In this document: positions 16,920-25,331 of the stretch, piece after piece
How positions within the stretch are numbered: the first letter of the stretch is position 1
Layout of the letters: each line of letters starts with the position of its first letter
NCBI RefSeq assembly: GCF_019396385.1
Contig: NZ_JAHKRN010000043.1
Location: forward strand, 1 to 64,000
Length of the DNA stretch: 64,000 bases
Origin: Nonomuraea harbinensis
GTDB lineage: Bacteria > Actinomycetota > Actinomycetes > Streptosporangiales > Streptosporangiaceae
Direction of reading: 5' to 3'
The notes under the pieces: generated by a model
Seen by the model: the letters and a program-made list of their open reading frames with translations, nothing else
Databases searched by the model: none
Told to the model about the DNA's origin: nothing
Translations under genes and position numbers: made by a program

Positions 16920-18415
16920 CAGGCCGCCCTCCCGTTCATGATCATGTCGAGTACGAGGTGCTCGTCGAGCTCGCGGGCGTCGCCCTCGTGGATGACCGAC
17001 CCTTCGCGCAGCACCAGCACGCGGTCGGCGAGGCCCAGCACCTCAGGCACCTCACTGGAGACCAGCAGCACGCCGATGCCGCGGTCGGCCAGGTCGCGGA
17101 TGACCGCGTACAGCTCCGCCCTGGCGCCCACGTCGACGCCCCGGGTCGGCTCGTCGAGCAGGAGCAGCTTGCGGCTGCCGAGCAGCCAGCGGGCGAGCAC
17201 CGCCTTCTGCTGGTTGCCGCCCGACAGCGTCTTGACGGGCCGCTCCGGGTCGGGCGGGCGGATGTCGAGCGCCTTGGCCAGCCGCTCGGCCTCCGCCCTC
17301 TCCCGGGTACGGTCCAGCCAGCCGAACTTCGCGAACCCGGGCAGGCTGCCCAGGGTGATGTTGGCCGTGACGCTCTGGTCCAGCAGCAGCGCCTGGGCCT
17401 TGCGTTCCTCGGGGGCCAGGCCCATGCCCCGGCGCACGTTGCCGACGACGCTCTTCCGTACCTGCTTGCCGGAGAGCACCACCCGGCCGGAGGACGGGCG
17501 CGCCCCGTACACGGCTTCGAGGATCTCCGAGCGCCCGGAGCCGACCAGGCCGGCCAGCCCGACGATCTCGCCGGCGCGCACCGCGAAGGACACGTCGCGG
17601 AACGCGCCCGGGGAGGTGAGCCCCTCGACCCGCAGCACCTCCTCGCCGGGCGGCCCGCCGGCGGGCGCCTCCGGCCGCGGCGGGAACACGTACTCGACGT
17701 TCCTGCCGGTCATCAGCGAGACGATCTGGGAGGTGGGGGTGTCGCGGGCGGGCAGCCCCACCGCGACGGTGCGGCCGTCCTTCAGCACGGTGACGCGGTC
17801 GCCGATCTCGCGGATCTCCTCCAGCCGGTGGGAGATGTAGACCACGGCCACGCCCTGGCTCGTCAGCTCGCGGATGATGCGGAAGAGGTTGGCCACCTCG
17901 TCGTGGGCGAGCGCGGCCGACGGCTCGTCCATGATGATCAGCCGGGCGTCGTGGGACAGTGCCCTGGCCATGGACACGACCTGCTTGGCGGCCGGGGACA
18001 GCCGGCCCACCTCGGTGGTGGGGCGGATCTCGGGGTGGCCGAGGCGTTCGAGCACCTGGCGGGCGGCCCGGTTGCCGGCGGCCCGGTTGACGAAGCCGAG
18101 CCTGGCGTGCTCGTGGCCGAGGAAGATGTTGTCGGTCACGCTGAGCCCGTCGACCAGGTCGAGCTCCTGGTAGATGGTGGCGAAGCCGAGCTTGATCGCG
18201 TCGTTGGGGCCGGACGGGCGGACCCGCTGACCGTTGAACTCGACCGTGCCCTCGTCCGGTTGGTGCACGCCCGCCATGACCTTGATGAGCGTGGACTTGC
18301 CGGCGCCGTTCTGGCCGAGCAGGCAGTGCACCTCTCCCGCCCGCACGTCGAGGTCCACGCCGTCGAGCGCGCGCACGCCGGGGAACTGCTTGACGATGCC
18401 CCTCATGACGAGCAT
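16919..18415 (-). CDS. Sugar ABC transporter ATP-binding protein (RbsA type)
   Basis: 498 residues with two fused ABC domains. The first has Walker A GQNGAGKST and Walker B LIIMDEPSAAL, with a weak signature (LSPAAKQ). The second has a degenerate Walker A (GLVGSGRSE) but a normal signature LSGGNQQK and Walker B LLLLDEPTRG, exactly the asymmetry usual in RbsA/MglA. Start chosen at ATG 18415 because AAAGGGAG lies six bases upstream; the frame stays open further into the ROK gene but that part is a shadow. Confidence 0.93.
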   Translation of the reverse strand: MLVMRGIVKQFPGVRALDGVDLDVRAGEVHCLLGQNGAGKSTLIKVMAGVHQPDEGTVEFNGQRVRPSGPNDAIKLGFATIYQELDLVDGLSVTDNIFLGHEHARLGFVNRAAGNRAARQVLERLGHPEIRPTTEVGRLSPAAKQVVSMARALSHDARLIIMDEPSAALAHDEVANLFRIIRELTSQGVAVVYISHRLEEIREIGDRVTVLKDGRTVAVGLPARDTPTSQIVSLMTGRNVEYVFPPRPEAPAGGPPGEEVLRVEGLTSPGAFRDVSFAVRAGEIVGLAGLVGSGRSEILEAVYGARPSSGRVVLSGKQVRKSVVGNVRRGMGLAPEERKAQALLLDQSVTANITLGSLPGFAKFGWLDRTRERAEAERLAKALDIRPPDPERPVKTLSGGNQQKAVLARWLLGSRKLLLLDEPTRGVDVGARAELYAVIRDLADRGIGVLLVSSEVPEVLGLADRVLVLREGSVIHEGDARELDEHLVLDMIMNGRAA

Positions 18416-18426
18416 GGGGCTCCCTT

Positions 18427-19584
18427 TCAGGCGTTGACGATCTTGTTGATGTTGTCCGGGGACAGGTAGTGCTCGATCGCCAGGATTCCGGCGCCCATGA
18501 CCGCGGCGTCGACTCCCATGCGACTCGGCACGATCGACAGATGGTGGGTGGCCAGCGGCAGCGAGCGGCGGTAGATCGTCTCCCTGATGCCCGCGAGCAG
18601 GTGCTCGTGGACGCGGGAGAGCGCGCCGCCGATGACGATGGCCTCGGGGTTGAAGAAGTTGACCAGGCTGGCGAGCACCTCGCCGATGAGCCGTCCGGCC
18701 TCGCGGACCAGCCGCAGCGCCTGGGTGTTGCCGGCCTGGACGAGGGCGACGACGTCGGCGCCCGTCTCGGCGGGGACGCCGAGCTCGGTGAGCCGGCGCG
18801 CCACCGCCGCGCCGCCCGCCACGGCCTCCAGGCAGGCGCTGTTGCCGCACCGGCAGCCGGACTCCTCGTGGCCGCTGACACGGATGTGGCCGATGTCGCC
18901 GGCCGAGCCCTGGGCGCCCCTGTGGAGCGTGCCCTCGGCCACGATGCCGCAGCCGATGCCGGTGCCGACCTTGACGAACAGCAGGTGGCGGGCCGCCGGG
19001 AAGGCGTTGCGGTGCTCGCCGAGCGCCATCACGTTCACGTCGTTGTCGACCAGGACGTCGACGCCGGGGAAGTAGTCGGGGATCGGGTAGTCGTTCCAGC
19101 CGGGCATGATCGGCGGGTTGTTGGGCCGGCCGGTGGCGAACTCGACCGGCCCAGGCACACCCATGCCGATCACCCGCAGCGCCGCCCTGGGCCGGCCCGC
19201 CTCGGCGAGCAGCCGGTCGATCCGCCCGTCGACGTGGGCCAGGACCTTCTCCGGGCCTTCGCCGATGAGCAGTGAGTCCTCGCACTGGGCGAGCAGGTCG
19301 CCGGTCATGTCCATGAGCGCGATCCGGCAGTGGGTGGCGCCCAGGTCGACGCCGGCGAACGCGTGCTCCTCGGCGTGCAGGCGGAGCTGGCGCGGCGGCC
19401 GTCCGCCGGTGGACTCGCCGCTCTCGGTCTCCTCGACCAGCCCGCGTTCGATCAGCGCGTCCACCCGTTGCGAGATCGTGGAGCGGGCCAGGCCGGTGAG
19501 CCGGGCGAGATCGGAACGGGTCGTGGCTGAGCCTGCGCTGATGAGCGTCAGGACGTCACCGGGCGAGCCCGGGGCGAGGGTCAT
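18427..19584 (-). CDS. ROK family transcriptional regulator
   Basis: 385 residues: an N-terminal winged helix (TTRSDLARLTGLARSTISQRVDAL) followed by a sugar-kinase-like ROK domain with the ATP/phosphate loop GVDLGATHCRIAL and the zinc site GCRCGNSACLEA. It is the first gene of the six-gene sugar operon and 11 bases from the ATPase gene, so it most likely regulates this operon, and itself, in response to the imported sugar. The kinase motif DxGxT is present as DLGAT, so residual kinase activity is not excluded. Confidence 0.9.
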   Translation of the reverse strand: MTLAPGSPGDVLTLISAGSATTRSDLARLTGLARSTISQRVDALIERGLVEETESGESTGGRPPRQLRLHAEEHAFAGVDLGATHCRIALMDMTGDLLAQCEDSLLIGEGPEKVLAHVDGRIDRLLAEAGRPRAALRVIGMGVPGPVEFATGRPNNPPIMPGWNDYPIPDYFPGVDVLVDNDVNVMALGEHRNAFPAARHLLFVKVGTGIGCGIVAEGTLHRGAQGSAGDIGHIRVSGHEESGCRCGNSACLEAVAGGAAVARRLTELGVPAETGADVVALVQAGNTQALRLVREAGRLIGEVLASLVNFFNPEAIVIGGALSRVHEHLLAGIRETIYRRSLPLATHHLSIVPSRMGVDAAVMGAGILAIEHYLSPDNINKIVNA

Positions 19585-19690
19585 GCCGCGACAATAAGAT
19601 CACACAACGCGCAATTCAAGAGGGCGAGGTGACATAACTCCCCATACTTACGCCGTTCATCGAACAAAGTCTGATTGGCCGGACATGACG

Positions 19691-19722
19691 AAGACCGGAC
19701 GGGGGTCCCCCCGCCCGGCCTT
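19691..19722 (-). terminator. Hairpin terminator after the SDR gene
   Basis: AAGACCGGACGGGGG pairs with CCCCCGCCCGGCCTT around TC, with two A-C mismatches. It lies just past the SDR stop at 19735 and separates it from the ROK-operon promoter. Confidence 0.65.
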
Positions 19723-19734
19723 GACGTGCCGCGA

Positions 19735-20607
19735 TCAGAGCATGCGCTGCATGGACTCCGTGGCCGACTGGACGTACGGCTGCTCGGCCATGACCTCGTC
19801 CCAGTGGTCGGCGATCGACTCGGGCGTGAGGTCGTCGGTCTTCCAGCCCGGCCCCTCGGCGACGAACACCCGGGCCACCCGGCCCCCGCCCACGCTGAAC
19901 ACCTCGCCGCTCACCTCGCACGACTCGTGCACCAGGTAGGCGACCAGGGCGCTGATCCGCTCCGGGGTGAACTTGGCCTCGAACTCCGCGGGCAGCAGCG
20001 CCTCGGTCATCCGGGTCCACGCGATCGGGGCGATGGCGTTGGCCTTGATGCCGTTGCGCGCGCCCTCGATGCCGATGGTCTTGGTCAGCCCGACCAGGCC
20101 CATCTTGGCCGTGGAGTAGTTGGCCTGGCCGAAGTTGCCGAACAGGCCGGCCGGGCTGGAGGTGTTGACGACGCGGCCGTAGCCGGCCTCCTTCATGTGC
20201 GGATAGGCGGCCTGGCTGACCAGGAAGGACCCGCGCACGTGCACGGCGAGCACGTTGTCGAAGTCCTCGACCGTCATCTTGCCCAGGGACTTGTCCCGCA
20301 GGATGCCGGCGTTGTTGATCACGATGTCGACCTTGCCGAAGGCGTCGACCGCGGACTTGACGATCGCCCGCGCGCCCTCGGGGGTGGCGACGTTGTCGGT
20401 GCTGGCTATCGCCTGCCCGCCGTTCTTGGTGATCAGCTCTGCCACCTCGGCGGCGGGGCCCGTCGAGGCGCCGGTGCCGTCGAGCGCGCCGCCGAGGTCG
20501 TTGACGACCACCTTGGCGCCGCGCTCGGCCAGCAGCAGCGCGTGTGAGCGGCCGAGGCCGTGCCCGGCCCCCGTGATGATCGCGACCCTGTCATCGAACC
20601 GCAGCAT
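19735..20607 (-). CDS. SDR family oxidoreductase (MFE-2 3-hydroxyacyl-CoA dehydrogenase-like)
   Basis: 290 residues from ATG 20607, preceded by GGAGGT. NAD-binding motif is TGAGHGLGRSHALLLA, then NNAG (VINNAGILRDKS), catalytic Ser in VVNTSS and Tyr/Lys in ANYSTAK. The sequence RSHALLLAERGAKVVVND and the long C-terminal tail after the dehydrogenase fold are typical of the peroxisomal multifunctional-enzyme-2 type used in beta-oxidation of branched or sterol side chains. Neighbouring MBL hydrolase and thiolase genes fit a lipid theme but are not in the same operon. Confidence 0.88.
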   Translation of the reverse strand: MLRFDDRVAIITGAGHGLGRSHALLLAERGAKVVVNDLGGALDGTGASTGPAAEVAELITKNGGQAIASTDNVATPEGARAIVKSAVDAFGKVDIVINNAGILRDKSLGKMTVEDFDNVLAVHVRGSFLVSQAAYPHMKEAGYGRVVNTSSPAGLFGNFGQANYSTAKMGLVGLTKTIGIEGARNGIKANAIAPIAWTRMTEALLPAEFEAKFTPERISALVAYLVHESCEVSGEVFSVGGGRVARVFVAEGPGWKTDDLTPESIADHWDEVMAEQPYVQSATESMQRML

Positions 20608-20668
20608 CGAACCTCCAGCACAGGAGAACAACATTCTGTTACCTGCACGATAACCCAGCGCCCCGCGG

Positions 20669-21733
20669 TCAGCCCTCAGCTCGGGTCCACAGCTCCGGCT
20701 CGCCCGGCAGGCGGCGGGCCCGGCCGCGCGACTCCAGCCACACCAGGTGGGCGAGCGTCTCGTTGCCGGCCGCGCGGCGCATGAACGACGGGATCGACTC
20801 CCAGGGCCGCGACCAGGTGAGCTTGGTGGCCACGTCCCAGCAGGTGACGCCGTCCGTGCCGGAGACGACCTCCTCGATCTCGGCCAGCCGCTCGCGGTGG
20901 TGCTCCATCACGTAGTCGACCCGCCCGGCCAGCTCCAGGAACCGGTACTCGTGCGCGGGGAGCACCTCCTCCACGTCGAACGCGCGCAGGGCGGCCAGCG
21001 CGTCCAGGTAGTCGGCCAGCGGGTTCGGCGCCGACTGCGGGTGCACGGCGACGGCGGAGGTGATCCTGGGCAGCACGTGGTCGCCGGTGAACAGCAGCTT
21101 CCTGGACGACTCGGCGAAGCACAGGTGGCCGGGCGAGTGCCCCGGGGTCCACACCGCGCGCAGGTCCCAGCCGGACAGGTCGAGCCGGTCGCCGTCCTCG
21201 ATGAGCCGGTCGGGCGCGGCCATCGTGACGAAGGTGCGGATCATCATGGACGCGCCCGCCAGCTCGTCCACGGTCGAGGCGGGCACGCCGCACCGCAGGA
21301 GCTGCGCGCGCTCCTTGGCGACGAGCGCGTCGATGAACTCCTCGTCGTACCGCTCGCGCAGCAGCCCGGCGTCGGCGGGGTGCAGCCCGATCCACGCGCC
21401 CGACGCCTCGCGGACCCGCCCGGCGAGCCCGTAGTGGTCGGGGTGGATGTGGGTGACGAGCACCGCCTTGACGTCCGCGATCGTGTAGCCGGCCACGCCG
21501 AGCCCGGCCGTCAGCGCCTCGTACGCCTCGTCGGTGTCCCACCCGGCATCGATGATCGCCACGCCGTCGGCCAGCTCCAGCGCGTAGACGAGCACGTACC
21601 GCAGGGGGTTGATCGGGATGGGCACCGGGATCGACCAGAGACCGGGCCGGACCCGCTCGACCTCGGGGATGCCGCCGCCCGTCCATGCCGCACGCTGCTT
21701 CTCGCTGGAGGGGGTCACCACGAACTTCGCCAT
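20669..21733 (-). CDS. MBL fold metallo-hydrolase
   Basis: 354 residues from ATG 21733 (MAKFVVTPSSEKQ). Metal ligands are in THIHPDHYGLAG (HxHxDH), TPGHSPGHLCF, FTGDHVLP and LPAHEY, a full set for a binuclear zinc site of the glyoxalase-II-like group. The C-terminal 80 residues form a helical extension typical of actinobacterial members annotated as Zn-dependent hydrolases. It diverges from the GST gene with only 46 bases between starts. Substrate unknown. Confidence 0.9.
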   Translation of the reverse strand: MAKFVVTPSSEKQRAAWTGGGIPEVERVRPGLWSIPVPIPINPLRYVLVYALELADGVAIIDAGWDTDEAYEALTAGLGVAGYTIADVKAVLVTHIHPDHYGLAGRVREASGAWIGLHPADAGLLRERYDEEFIDALVAKERAQLLRCGVPASTVDELAGASMMIRTFVTMAAPDRLIEDGDRLDLSGWDLRAVWTPGHSPGHLCFAESSRKLLFTGDHVLPRITSAVAVHPQSAPNPLADYLDALAALRAFDVEEVLPAHEYRFLELAGRVDYVMEHHRERLAEIEEVVSGTDGVTCWDVATKLTWSRPWESIPSFMRRAAGNETLAHLVWLESRGRARRLPGEPELWTRAEG

Positions 21734-21779
21734 GCCCGTGATTCTGCCCGTACTTCCCGAACCATGTTCTACTGGGGTC

Positions 21780-22607
21780 ATGGACGCGGTACGTGACGGG
21801 CGCTGGGTCAGGCAGGCCAACCACTTCACCGACCGGCTGGGGCCGCCCGAGCCGGGCCGCTACCGGCTCTACGCCTCCTACGCCTGCCCGTGGGCGCAGC
21901 GGGTGCTGATCGTCCGCGAGCTGCTCGGCCTCCAGGACCTGCTCGACGTCGCGATCGTGGACCCGATCAGGGACGAGCGGGGCTGGCGGGTGCCGGGCGG
22001 CGGGTTCCTGTCGGAGCTCTACCTGGCCACCGACCCGGGCTTCGAGGGCCGCCACACGGTGCCGTGCGTGTGGGACGTCAAGGAACGGCGCATCGTCACC
22101 AACGACTTCCCGCAGATCACCCTGGATCTGGAGACCCGCTGGGGCGGCACGCCCGACCTGTATCCGAAGGAGCTGCGCGACGGGATCGACGCCGTGAACG
22201 ACCGCCTCTACCACGGCCTCAACAACGCGGTCTACGAGGCGGGCTTCGCCAGGAGCCAGGAGGCGTACGAGGACGCGGTGCGCCGGGTGTTCGCCACGCT
22301 GGACTTCCTGGAGGAGCGGCTGACGGGGTCGGAGTTCCTGTTCGACCGGCTGACCGAGAGCGACGTGCGTGCCTACACGACGCTGGCGAGGTTCGACACG
22401 GTCTACTACGCGCACTTCAAGTGCTCGGTCCGCCGGCTGACGGACTATCCGGCGGTGTGGGCGTACGCGAGGAGGTTGTACGCGATCCCGGCCTTCCGCG
22501 AGACCACGGACTTCGACCACATCAAGCGCCACTACTACATGACCCAGACGACCATCAACCCGAACCGGCTCGTCCCGCTGGGACCGGAGCTCGACTGGAG
22601 CCTGTGA
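21780..22607 (+). CDS. Xi-class glutathione-transferase-like (mycothiol-dependent?) reductase
   Basis: 275 residues. The N-terminal thioredoxin-like domain has the Cys-Pro-Trp motif SYACPWAQRVLI, whose Cys is the catalytic thiol in glutathionyl-hydroquinone reductases (ECM4/YqjG), and VTNDFPQI for thiol binding; the C-terminal helical domain contains FLFDRLTESDVRAYTTLARF. Actinomycetes use mycothiol, so the true co-substrate is probably mycothiol. Start ATG 21780 is chosen because homology begins there. Its last 53 bases overlap the converging MFS gene. Confidence 0.88.
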   Translation: MDAVRDGRWVRQANHFTDRLGPPEPGRYRLYASYACPWAQRVLIVRELLGLQDLLDVAIVDPIRDERGWRVPGGGFLSELYLATDPGFEGRHTVPCVWDVKERRIVTNDFPQITLDLETRWGGTPDLYPKELRDGIDAVNDRLYHGLNNAVYEAGFARSQEAYEDAVRRVFATLDFLEERLTGSEFLFDRLTESDVRAYTTLARFDTVYYAHFKCSVRRLTDYPAVWAYARRLYAIPAFRETTDFDHIKRHYYMTQTTINPNRLVPLGPELDWSL

Positions 22608-23835
22608 CCGGCATCCGGACGAACAGCAGCGCCGAGGCCAGCACCACGGCCGCGCTCACCCCCCAGGCGGCGGCCACGCCGGCCTGCACGGCGAGCGTGC
22701 CGAGCGTCAGGTTGGCCAGGATGCCGCCGGACTGCAGGGAGAGCGAGGACGTGGAGGTGACGGTGGTGCGCTCGGCGGCCGTGACGGCGTTGTGGGTCAT
22801 CTCCAGGCACAGCAGCCCGGTCACCGAGGAGCCGACGAACAGCGCGACGTAGGCCGCGCCGGCGGTCAGGAGCCCGGCCGCGCCGCCGAGCCCGGCCGTC
22901 GCGGCCAGCGCGCCGACGGAGAGCGCGGTCGCCACGAGGCCGGCGATCGCTCCCCTGGCAGAGCCACCGGCCAGGCGGGCGGCCCGGGGCGCCAGCGCGC
23001 TGCCCGCGGCGCTGCCGGCGAATCCCAGCGCGGCGACGACCGCGTACGCCGTGCTGCCCTGCTCGGCCGTGCCCGCCAGCTGGGCCAGACGGCCCGGGGT
23101 GAGCAGCTCGATCGACATCAGCATCACGCCCGAGGCCGCGGACGCGAGCATCAGGCGGCGCAGCACGCGCCCGCCGGCCGCCAGCCGCACCCCGGAGACG
23201 ACCGTGGCGGGCACCTCGCGCAGCACGCCGCCGAGCGACCTGCGGGCATGCGGCGGCTCGGGCAGCGCGAGGAGCACGACCGCCAGCAGGACCGCCGCCG
23301 CCACCGCGCCCACCAGGCTCGGCGCGGCCAGCGGGAACACCAGCTCAGGCGGCACCACGAGCGGCAGGGCGCCGCCGGCCAGCACGCCGAGGCAGAGCGC
23401 CACGGACTCCATGGCCGCGCCGCGGGACAGCCCCGGCTTGAGGTCGGCGTCGCGCCCTTCGAGGCGGTGCAGCGTGTCGACGTACCAGGACGTGGCGGGA
23501 CCGCTGGACAGGGCCCTGGCGACGCCCTTGAGCGCCCCGCTGACCAGGAACATCCAGAACGCCGTGGACACGCTCATCAGCAGGAGCGCCGCTGTCAGGA
23601 ACACGGCGGAGACGGCCAGCATCACGCGCCGCCCCACGACGTCGGACAGGCCGCCGGTGGGCAGTTCCAGCGCCACGGTGACCGTCGAGAAGACCGTGAC
23701 CACCAGGCCGATCTGCGCCAGGCCGAGACCTCTCTCGGTCATCAGCAGCACCATCGAGGGGACCTGCAGCCCGACCGGCAACCAGGCCAGGAAGCAGACG
23801 AGCGTGTAGCGGCGTAACGCGGAACGGGCGGTCAT
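22555..23835 (-). CDS. MFS transporter
   Basis: 426 residues with about twelve hydrophobic spans, starting RYTLVCFLAWLPVGLQVPSM; the loop between spans 2 and 3 carries GGLSDVVGRRVML, the MFS motif A. It is likely a drug or metabolite exporter in the cytoplasmic membrane. The ATG at 23835 overlaps the stop of the HTH regulator gene (ATGA), so the regulator probably controls it. The 3' end runs 53 bases into the converging GST gene. Substrate unknown. Confidence 0.9.
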   Translation of the reverse strand: MTARSALRRYTLVCFLAWLPVGLQVPSMVLLMTERGLGLAQIGLVVTVFSTVTVALELPTGGLSDVVGRRVMLAVSAVFLTAALLLMSVSTAFWMFLVSGALKGVARALSSGPATSWYVDTLHRLEGRDADLKPGLSRGAAMESVALCLGVLAGGALPLVVPPELVFPLAAPSLVGAVAAAVLLAVVLLALPEPPHARRSLGGVLREVPATVVSGVRLAAGGRVLRRLMLASAASGVMLMSIELLTPGRLAQLAGTAEQGSTAYAVVAALGFAGSAAGSALAPRAARLAGGSARGAIAGLVATALSVGALAATAGLGGAAGLLTAGAAYVALFVGSSVTGLLCLEMTHNAVTAAERTTVTSTSSLSLQSGGILANLTLGTLAVQAGVAAAWGVSAAVVLASALLFVRMPVTGSSRAPVPAGRAGSG

Positions 23836-24401
23836 GACTCCTCCTCCTGGGACGTGCGGGGGACGGCGCCCAGCCAGACGTGCACCTTCCTGGCGCCGGG
23901 GTCGCCGGCGTGGCGGGCGACGAGGTCGCGCAGGAGCTCCTCGGCCCGGTCCTTGAACTCGCGGAGCGCGGCGGGCGGCAGCGTGAGGAGGTGGTCGCTC
24001 ATCCCGGAGACGTCCGCCCACTCCTCGGACCAGCCGGCCTGGCCGTACTCCTCCATCACCCGCCCGACCATCTCGGCCTGCCGCAGGTGGATGATCCTGA
24101 GCGCCTCGCGGCCCTCGGCGCTGGCGGACAGCTCGACGGCGTCCCACGAGGTGTAGCGGTGGCGGGCGCGCCAGCGGCGCTCGCGGCCGTCGCGCTGGTC
24201 GGCGTCCTCCTCGATGAAGCCGTACTTGAACAGCTCGCGCAGGTGGTAGCTGGTCGAGCCCGAGCTCTCGCCGACCTTGCGGCCCAGCTCGCTCGCGGTG
24301 GCCGGCCCGTCGCCGCGCAACAGGCCGAGCAGGCGCACCCGCAGCGGGTGGGCGACCGCCTTGAGCACCCGCGGGTCACTGATCGTGTACTGCTCTTCCA
24401 T
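23832..24401 (-). CDS. ArsR-like winged-helix regulator of the MFS gene
   Basis: 189 residues from ATG 24401 (MEEQYTISDPRVLKAVAHPL). Winged helix at residues 10-80 (ASELGRKVGESSGSTSYHLREL), without metal-binding cysteines, then a helical C-terminal region with EEYGQAGWSEEWADVSG. HTH_20-type regulators paired with MFS exporters are common and often respond to a small-molecule ligand. Upstream lies a long inverted repeat (24415-24452), the probable autoregulatory operator shared with the divergent B3/B4 gene. Confidence 0.88.
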   Translation of the reverse strand: MEEQYTISDPRVLKAVAHPLRVRLLGLLRGDGPATASELGRKVGESSGSTSYHLRELFKYGFIEEDADQRDGRERRWRARHRYTSWDAVELSASAEGREALRIIHLRQAEMVGRVMEEYGQAGWSEEWADVSGMSDHLLTLPPAALREFKDRAEELLRDLVARHAGDPGARKVHVWLGAVPRTSQEEES

Positions 24402-24414
24402 ACGATCGAGCGTA

Positions 24415-24452
24415 AACCGCAAAGAGTTTTTTGCAAAGGCAATTTTGCGGTT
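24415..24452. promoter_or_regulatory. Inverted repeat AACCGCAAA-N20-TTTGCGGTT
   Basis: Two perfect 9-bp arms around an AT-rich spacer that itself contains TTGC-AAAG-GCAA. It occupies the 75-base gap between the divergent regulator and B3/B4 genes, an unusually AT-rich stretch for this DNA. Likely operator of the ArsR-like protein. Confidence 0.55.
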
Positions 24453-24476
24453 TTCCGAGATCGGTAGACTGGGCGG

Positions 24477-25127
24477 ATGCTGGACGACATCTGGGTGGAC
24501 GACGCGGTCGCCGCGCTCCGCCCCGACTTCACGGTGCTCGCGATGACGGCCCTCGGCCTGCGCAACGGGCCCACCGACGACCGGTCCCGCGCCTGGCTCG
24601 CCGAGGCGGCCGAGGCGGCGCGGCCGGTCCAGGACGCCAAGATCGACGCCTGGAAGGACGCCTACCGCGCCTTCGGCGCCAAGCCGCAGCGCACCCGCCC
24701 GTCGGTCGACGCGCTCACCCGCAGGCTGCCGCTGCCGGAGATCAACCTGGTGGTCGACGCCTACAACTCCGTCAGCGTCAGACACGCGCTGCCCATCGGC
24801 GGCGAGGACCTCGACCGCTACTCCGGCCCGGCCCGCCTGGTCAGGGCGACCGGCGACGAGGCGTCCGAGGAGGCGCTGGGGCAGCCTGAGCCCGGCGAGG
24901 TGATCTGGCGCGACGACGTGGGCGTGACCTGCCGCAGGTGGAACTGGCGCCAGGTGGTGCGCACCCGGCTCACCGAGGAGACCACCAACGCGATCTTCCT
25001 GCTGGAGCGGCTGGAGCCGATGACGCTGGAGGAGCTGAAGGAGGCCGGCGAGGAGCTCGCCGACCTGCTGACCCGGCTCACTCCCGAGGTCCGCATCACC
25101 ACCAGGCTTGTATCAAGCGGGAAGTAA
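24477..25127 (+). CDS. B3/B4 tRNA-editing-domain protein
   Basis: 216 residues matching the B3/B4 domain of the phenylalanyl-tRNA synthetase beta chain as a free-standing protein: LPEINLVVDAYNSVSVRHAL and GEVIWRDDVGVTCRRWNWRQ are the conserved core. Such proteins are thought to bind or hydrolyse mischarged aminoacyl-tRNA, but this is not proven. Divergent from the MFS regulator. Confidence 0.85.
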   Translation: MLDDIWVDDAVAALRPDFTVLAMTALGLRNGPTDDRSRAWLAEAAEAARPVQDAKIDAWKDAYRAFGAKPQRTRPSVDALTRRLPLPEINLVVDAYNSVSVRHALPIGGEDLDRYSGPARLVRATGDEASEEALGQPEPGEVIWRDDVGVTCRRWNWRQVVRTRLTEETTNAIFLLERLEPMTLEELKEAGEELADLLTRLTPEVRITTRLVSSGK

Positions 25128-25331
25128 ACACCATCCAATGATGTTGATACCAAACGGTAATATTTTCAGCACCGCCTGTACTGACGAGGGAGGCGTGACC
25201 TCTTTGGACACCCCTGAGAGGATCAGCCGTGGCGCAACGGCCTAGGCTGCGCGCTGTGCCGGTCCGGGCGAGTAGCCTTGGACAAGTTCTCTATCATCAA
25301 CGCCGATCTGCGGAAGAGGGCGATTTCCGCC

